Positions 59,609-64,000 of a stretch of DNA of 64,000 nucleotides are shown here, piece by piece. The translations under genes and the position numbers were made by a program. Numbering within the stretch: the stretch's first letter is position 1; the number at the start of each line of letters is the position of its first letter. The stretch is from the NCBI RefSeq assembly GCF_000428845.1, contig NZ_AUAS01000008.1:1-64000 (forward strand), read 5' to 3'. Under the pieces are notes generated by a model that made no database searches, was not told the origin of the DNA, and saw only the letters and a program-made list of their open reading frames with translations. Origin of the DNA: Dyadobacter alkalitolerans DSM 23607 (GTDB lineage: Bacteria; Bacteroidota; Bacteroidia; Cytophagales; Spirosomataceae).

Positions 59609-60031
59609 ATGAGTGCTTCAATAGATTCTTCCGTAAAGATCACCAAACCATTCTCATCTGATACGGATAAGGATAAGCAAGACCTACTGCTCGATGCGGA
59701 TTTATATAAGGACAAGCTTGAATTACAGTGGAGCGGTTTAAAAACGAACGCTTCTGAATATGGAAAGAAAGCATTGATTATCGGCGGTGTGGTGGCAACC
59801 ACATATGTTATAATGAATGCGATTTTACCAAAAAATAAGAAAGACCAAAGGGCGGCAGAGGAAGAGGCTGAGGCATATGAGCGAGCTCAGGCATTCAAGG
59901 CAGGAGAGGCGAAACAGAAAAGCAAATTTGCGGTTGGAGCAGCCGTTCAAAGTTTAGCCTGGACGTTGGCTGTGGGGTGGGCACGCCAGAAGCTTAAACA
60001 TTTAATTGCAGATGATAGAAAAATCGAATGA
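59609..60031 (+). CDS. Unknown protein with one membrane helix and coiled region
   Basis: This 140-residue protein has a polar N-terminus, one membrane segment (ALIIGGVVATTYVIMNAILP, about residues 54-73), then a charged helical region (DQRAAEEEAEAYERAQAFKAG) and a second weak hydrophobic patch (AVGAAVQSLAWTLAVGWA). It is not assigned to a family. Together with the two holin-like genes it forms the kind of stress-related small-membrane-protein cluster seen in Bacteroidota. The stop overlaps the start of the next gene by 4 bases. Confidence 0.7.
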   Translation: MSASIDSSVKITKPFSSDTDKDKQDLLLDADLYKDKLELQWSGLKTNASEYGKKALIIGGVVATTYVIMNAILPKNKKDQRAAEEEAEAYERAQAFKAGEAKQKSKFAVGAAVQSLAWTLAVGWARQKLKHLIADDRKIE

Positions 60032-60801
60032 AAACAGCGAATCATAAAATCGCAGACCTCCTTTCAGCAAGAAAAATAGAGAAAAGGAAATCGTTTGCTG
60101 TTCTCTTGGATCCTGACAAAATTAATTTTTCAACATTTCCGAAATTCCTGGAATTCGCGGTTGAGCATGGCGTTGACTTTTTTTTCGTAGGAGGCAGCCT
60201 CATTACCAATTACGCGATTGACCAGCTTATTGCCGCTATACACCAGTACACGAACATTCCTGCTATCCTTTTCCCCGGAAGCAGTCTTCATATTGATCCT
60301 TCCGCCGACGCAGTCCTTTTCCTTTCCCTTATTTCGGGCCGCAACCCGGAACTTCTTATTGGTCAGCATGTTATAGCAGCGCCATTATTGAAAAGAAGTG
60401 GAATTGAAGTTTTGCCTACTGGTTATCTGTTAATAGAAAGCGGAAAGCTCACAACTGTTTCCTATATCAGTAATACTACACCCTTACCAAGGGACAAGCC
60501 GGGCATTGTAGCTTGTACTGCATTAGCAGGAGAATTTTTGGGTCTCAAACTCATGTTCCTGGACGCCGGCAGCGGCGCACAGTTTCCGGTTACATCCGAA
60601 ACCATTAGAGCTGTCCGCGAAACCGTGGACACACCCATCATCGTGGGCGGCGGCATCGATTCGTATGAAAAAGCTGATGCCGCACTAGGCGCGGGAGCCG
60701 ACGTAATCGTAGTCGGTAACGGAATAGAACAAAACCCGGACCTGCTTCCCGAAGTTGCAGCATGCGTAAAGGCTTTCAATAGGAAAACAGAAAGCGTTTA
60801 A
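60028..60801 (+). CDS. Geranylgeranylglyceryl/heptaprenylglyceryl phosphate synthase
   Basis: This 257-residue TIM-barrel prenyltransferase joins glycerol-1-phosphate to a polyprenyl diphosphate, an archaeal-type ether-lipid step found in many Bacteroidota. FAVLLDPDKINFSTFPKFLE holds the conserved DPDK; FFVGGSLITN, LFPGSSLHI, DAGSGAQFPV and IIVGGGIDS are the phosphate and prenyl loops. Chain length cannot be told from the sequence alone. What the lipid is for in these bacteria is unclear. It is translationally coupled to the upstream membrane protein. Confidence 0.94.
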   Translation: MKTANHKIADLLSARKIEKRKSFAVLLDPDKINFSTFPKFLEFAVEHGVDFFFVGGSLITNYAIDQLIAAIHQYTNIPAILFPGSSLHIDPSADAVLFLSLISGRNPELLIGQHVIAAPLLKRSGIEVLPTGYLLIESGKLTTVSYISNTTPLPRDKPGIVACTALAGEFLGLKLMFLDAGSGAQFPVTSETIRAVRETVDTPIIVGGGIDSYEKADAALGAGADVIVVGNGIEQNPDLLPEVAACVKAFNRKTESV

Positions 60802-60918
60802 GGAAACAATAGGAGATTTTATTGTACAAAATAAAGGGATTTGGGTGTTTTCTAAGGAAATTTTAAGTTCTTGGAAAAATACAATAGCAAACGTTAGGAA
60901 CATTCGGTTTAATCCTGC

Positions 60919-60926
60919 TACATTTG
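60919..60926 (+). promoter_or_regulatory. TAnnTTTG promoter box of the small lipoprotein
   Basis: TACATTTG, the same eight bases as at the his leader, lies 27 bases before the ATG at 60953. It would give a normal 5' leader of about 22 bases. A -33 element is not clear. Confidence 0.55.
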
Positions 60927-60952
60927 TATCGAACCTTAATTACACCCAAGAA

Positions 60953-61132
60953 ATGAAAAAAATATTTGCACTTGCGTTCGTTGCCGGGATGGTAACTTTC
61001 GCTGCTTGTACTAGCAAACCAGCTGACGAGTCTGCTGATACTACTGCTGTAACTGTTGAAACTCCTGCTGTTGATACTGCAATGGTTGATACAATGTCAA
61101 CAGATTCAGTTGCTGCTGATTCAGTTAAGTAA
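60953..61132 (+). CDS. Small lipoprotein with Thr/Asp-rich tail
   Basis: Read from 60953, this 59-residue lipoprotein has lipobox TFAAC (Cys19). The mature part is a low-complexity run of Thr, Val, Asp, Ala and Ser (TTAVTVETPAVDTAMVDTMS). Similar short lipoproteins are common and abundant in Cytophagales, but no role is known. An excellent promoter box and terminator flank it, so it is transcribed alone and may be strongly expressed. The longer frame from 60845 lacks a signal-like start. Confidence 0.78.
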   Translation: MKKIFALAFVAGMVTFAACTSKPADESADTTAVTVETPAVDTAMVDTMSTDSVAADSVK

Positions 61133-61156
61133 TTAGACGTACAAGTCGAAATTCGC

Positions 61157-61190
61157 GAAAAGCGCTATGAAAATAGCGCTTTTCTTTTTT
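61157..61190 (+). terminator. Intrinsic terminator after the small lipoprotein
   Basis: GAAAAGCGCTAT (61157-61168) pairs perfectly with ATAGCGCTTTTC (61173-61184) over a GAAA tetraloop, and six T follow. It is 24 bases after the lipoprotein stop and just before the SprT-like gene. Confidence 0.95.
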
Positions 61191-61200
61191 TATTTAAGGA

Positions 61201-61815
61201 ATGAAAAACATATCCTTCGGCCTCCATGTTCCCCAGGCGGCAATTGCATATTGCGAGGAGTTACACCAGGTTTATAAATTTGATTTCTTTCTCTCCCGGC
61301 CCCGCCGCACCAGACTGGGCGATTTTACGGTCCGTCCGCGCTGCACTCCCAGAATAACGGTTAATGTTAATCTTAATCCCTACAACTTTCTGATCACGTA
61401 TCTACATGAAGTGGCACATTGCGTGGTGCATTTGAATTATAAAGTCCGGCTGAGAAAGCGTGTTGCACCGCATGGAGTGGAATGGAAGCAGGAGTTTAGT
61501 AAATTATTGCAGCCCGTACTCGACGGAAATCACTTCCCGGCAGATATTTTGGAAGCATTAATACGTTATGCTAAGAACCCGAAGGCGTCAACAGGCGGTG
61601 ACCTGATTCTGTATAATGCGATCCGTAAATACGACAGTCAGGAGCTGAATGCATCCAGGATAGCATTGTTTCAGCTTCATGAAGGAAGTAATTTCGTGTT
61701 TCAGAACAGGTTATTCGTCCGTGGATCGCTTAGAAGGACACGTGTGCTTTGCACGGACAAAGCTTCCCAGCGTCTTTACACCATTCCAGCCCATGCATTG
61801 GTTGAAGCATGTTAA
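61201..61815 (+). CDS. SprT-like zinc metalloprotease-fold protein
   Basis: This 204-residue cytoplasmic protein has HEVAH at residues 69-73 with Glu70, in a helix that follows VNLNPYNFLITYL. A downstream His in APHGVEWKQEF is a third possible ligand. SprT-like proteins relate to proteases that act on DNA-protein crosslinks, though bacterial members are poorly known. It begins 10 bases after the preceding terminator. The last 23 bases overlap porU, so the two are probably translated together. Confidence 0.9.
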   Translation: MKNISFGLHVPQAAIAYCEELHQVYKFDFFLSRPRRTRLGDFTVRPRCTPRITVNVNLNPYNFLITYLHEVAHCVVHLNYKVRLRKRVAPHGVEWKQEFSKLLQPVLDGNHFPADILEALIRYAKNPKASTGGDLILYNAIRKYDSQELNASRIALFQLHEGSNFVFQNRLFVRGSLRRTRVLCTDKASQRLYTIPAHALVEAC

Positions 61816-64000
61816 TGTGCCTGATCGCCTGATCCATTCAGTACTCTGCTGTTTGGGATTACTCATTTCTTTTTCTTCCGAAGCACAGGAAAAATCTATT
61901 CTTTCAAGCGGTAACTGGTTCAAGCTGGCAGTTACCAAAATGGGCGTTCACCGTCTGGACGCAGCTTTTTTCAAAAAGCTGGGCATTAATGCGTCAGAAA
62001 TTGATCCCAGACAAATCCAGATTTACAGTCAGCAAGCAGGAATGCTGCCGCAGGCTAATAATGCATTGAAATCAAATGCAATGCTGGAAAATGCGGTTTG
62101 GGTTGCAGGGGAGGCGGATGGCAAGTTTGATGGAAACGACGCAGTTTACTTCTTTGCCGAAAGCCCGCACGAAATCTTATACGATTCGGCCAAGGCAGAG
62201 TTGAAGCATCAGATTAACACATACACCGATTCCAATTATTATTTCCTGACCTATGGACAGCAAAATGGGCTTAGGGTGAAGCCCCTGGCAGCACTTGCTT
62301 CTTTGAATGGCAAAATCATCAATCAGTTTGATGACTATTGGTTTCATGAAACTGAAAAATACAACCTGCTTAAATCTGGCAGGGAATGGTTGGGCGAGTA
62401 TTTGAATAATACGCCGCTTGCCTTTACTGCGAACATTCCCGGCATTGTTCCGGCGTCGAAAATTAAGCTTCGTACTTCTGCTATCGGCGCAGCCCAGATC
62501 GCCACCAAATTCCTCTGGCAACTGAATGGCAAGCAAATAGGAGAGTCTCCCATTGGAACCGTCAGCAGCGGAACTTATGACATCAAAGCATTACGGTCCG
62601 ATGCAACATTTACAGTAAATGCAGATAACGCGCCAGCCGAGGCGTTCAACATGGCTGTAACCTACGAGCGAAACGGTCAGAATTCCGCACAGGGATATCT
62701 GAATTATATGGCCCTGCATGTGAAACGACAACTTCGTCGCTACGATAATCAACAGGTTTACAGGTTTTTACCGGAAATTGCTGACACGGTTACCTATCAA
62801 TTCGCAAATGCAATCCCGGAATGGCAGCTCTGGGATGTGACCAATGCGCATGTCCCTTCAGTCGTGAATCAAAATATACGGAACGGCACATATTCATTTA
62901 CAACAATAGGCGGGACGCGAGGCAGGCAATATGTAGGCTTTCTTGCAAGCCAGGCGATTGAGCCGGTTTTTTTGCAAAAAATTAATCTGCAAAACATTAT
63001 TAGCAATGCTACGCCAGACTTCCTGATTGTTACACCTCCGGCATTCAGGCAAGCTGCTGAAAGGCTGGCTGCATTCCGCGAAAGCAATGATGAGCTGGAA
63101 ACGCTGGTGGTGACTACGGACGAGATTTACAATGAACTTGGAGGAGGAAAGCCCGATTTGACAGCGATAAGAGACTTTGTAAAGCACCTTCATGATATGA
63201 ACCCTGAAAAGCTGAAATATCTGCTTTTGTTCGGTGATGCGACATTTGATTACAAAAATCTTTTACAAAATCAATCGGAGTCACAGCAGCGGCTTTGGGT
63301 GCCGGTTTACGAAAGCAGAGAGTCTTTAAATCCGGTTTATACGTATTCTTCCGATGACTATTTCGGTTTCATGAAGGATGGCGAGGGCGCATGGCAGGAA
63401 TCGGCTTCGGGCGATCATACGATTGACATCGGGGTAGGAAGACTTCCGGTCATAACATTGGTTGAGGCAGAGCTCATTGTAGACAAATTGATCCGCTATG
63501 GTTCGTCTGGCCGTGGTTTTGGGAATTGGCGGAACACCGTTCAGTTCGTTGCTGACGATGGCGACGGTAACATTCACCAGCGTCACGCGGACGAGCTGGC
63601 GACATTGCTTCAAAACGATTTTATGCCTTCACGGGTGTTCATTGATGCATTTTCGCAAAATACAGGTGCGGAAGGGCAAAAGGCGCCAGCTGTAAATCAA
63701 GTTATCAACAAAAAGATCAACGAGGGCACATTGATCCTGAACTACACGGGTCACGGCGGCGTGAGCGGCTGGGCGGAGGAACAGGTGCTCACGCTGGCAG
63801 ATATGCAATCGGCGCGCGGGATAGATAATTTGCCACTGCTTTTTACAGCGACTTGCGATTTTGGTCGCTACGATGATCCCGGGCTGGTTTCGGGCGCGGA
63901 AATAATGGTTTTAAGTCCGAGAGGTGCAGCGATTGGAGCCATCAGCACCACCCGGCCGGTTTATTCCAGCACCAATTTTACACTTAGCAAAGCATTTTAC
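61793..64000 (+). CDS. porU: Type IX secretion sortase PorU, start of gene
   Basis: The frame is open from ATG 61793 to the window edge, 736 codons. A signal peptide follows (LIHSVLCCLGLLISFSSEAQ). The N-terminal ~400 residues form a beta domain beginning KLAVTKMGVHRLDAAFFKKLG. The peptidase C25 (gingipain) domain has catalytic His654 (NYTGHGG) and Cys688 (TATCDFG), and DIGVGRLPV is also diagnostic. PorU cuts the C-terminal sorting domain from T9SS cargo and joins it to lipid. The T9SS cargo at 32900-34789 is one possible substrate. The 3' part lies outside the window. The start overlaps the SprT gene by 23 bases. Confidence 0.93.
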   Translation, partial: MHWLKHVNVPDRLIHSVLCCLGLLISFSSEAQEKSILSSGNWFKLAVTKMGVHRLDAAFFKKLGINASEIDPRQIQIYSQQAGMLPQANNALKSNAMLENAVWVAGEADGKFDGNDAVYFFAESPHEILYDSAKAELKHQINTYTDSNYYFLTYGQQNGLRVKPLAALASLNGKIINQFDDYWFHETEKYNLLKSGREWLGEYLNNTPLAFTANIPGIVPASKIKLRTSAIGAAQIATKFLWQLNGKQIGESPIGTVSSGTYDIKALRSDATFTVNADNAPAEAFNMAVTYERNGQNSAQGYLNYMALHVKRQLRRYDNQQVYRFLPEIADTVTYQFANAIPEWQLWDVTNAHVPSVVNQNIRNGTYSFTTIGGTRGRQYVGFLASQAIEPVFLQKINLQNIISNATPDFLIVTPPAFRQAAERLAAFRESNDELETLVVTTDEIYNELGGGKPDLTAIRDFVKHLHDMNPEKLKYLLLFGDATFDYKNLLQNQSESQQRLWVPVYESRESLNPVYTYSSDDYFGFMKDGEGAWQESASGDHTIDIGVGRLPVITLVEAELIVDKLIRYGSSGRGFGNWRNTVQFVADDGDGNIHQRHADELATLLQNDFMPSRVFIDAFSQNTGAEGQKAPAVNQVINKKINEGTLILNYTGHGGVSGWAEEQVLTLADMQSARGIDNLPLLFTATCDFGRYDDPGLVSGAEIMVLSPRGAAIGAISTTRPVYSSTNFTLSKAFY

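Overview
The window looks like a chromosomal stretch of a Bacteroidota member of the order Cytophagales, most likely Dyadobacter or a close relative in the Spirosomaceae. This rests on family content: a SusC/SusD pair, several CarboxypepD_reg-type TonB receptors, GLPGLI and DUF4249 proteins, a type IX secretion (T9SS) cargo protein and the PorU sortase, a fused HisIE, a Bacteroidota-type geranylgeranylglyceryl phosphate synthase, and matches to the Bacteroidota promoter box TAnnTTTG. No similarity search was run. No rRNA, tRNA or CRISPR array was recognised.

Layout. 1-340: right end of an IS3-family insertion sequence. 0.4-3.0 kb: two coupled pairs of small membrane-protein genes of unknown function. 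3.1-7.9 kb: SusD/SusC nutrient uptake pair. 8.2-14.0 kb: an outer-membrane barrel plus GLPGLI gene pair, divergent from an RprXY-like two-component system. 14.0-15.0 kb: decayed genes (a frameshifted, N-terminally truncated AraC regulator and an acetyltransferase stub) around a small exported monooxygenase-like gene. 15.0-20.1 kb: a zinc alcohol dehydrogenase and a three-subunit molybdenum aldehyde oxidoreductase (PaoABC type). 20.1-24.2 kb: PadR regulator, FtsX-type permease and an unknown protein in one coupled operon. 24.4-26.2 kb: a GH15 hydrolase. 26.5-32.4 kb: a likely operon of three paralogous small lipoproteins, a TonB receptor and two DUF4249 lipoproteins, the second frameshifted. 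32.5-41.0 kb: DUF4180 protein, T9SS cargo, AraC regulator, an SDR gene with an internal stop, a short UvrA paralogue and a lone DUF4249 lipoprotein. 40.8-44.5 kb: two LytS-like kinases with one LytTR response regulator, and a stand-alone LytTR protein. 44.6-46.4 kb: a lysine-rich protein, a PIN toxin/antitoxin pair and a D-2-hydroxyacid dehydrogenase broken by an amber codon. 46.6-55.7 kb: M1 peptidase, HupE-like protein, a TonB receptor with a lipoprotein partner, and an M14 peptidase. 55.7-58.8 kb: hisH-hisA-hisF-hisIE behind a histidine-rich leader peptide and attenuator. 58.8-64.0 kb: small holin-like membrane proteins, the archaeal-type lipid synthase, a small lipoprotein, a SprT-like protein and the start of porU.

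The strongest unexpected signal is upstream of hisH. A 21-codon ORF (55780-55845) carries four histidines within seven codons and is followed by an intrinsic terminator. Three mutually exclusive hairpins can be drawn by hand, in the arrangement of classical amino-acid attenuation. The leader AUG lies four bases after a perfect TAnnTTTG box, so the leader peptide may be translated from a leaderless transcript. Secondary signals are the lipoprotein family with an invariant C84-x-C86 pair in the DUF4249 cluster, and several genes broken by single-base changes, which are either recent pseudogenes or sequence errors.
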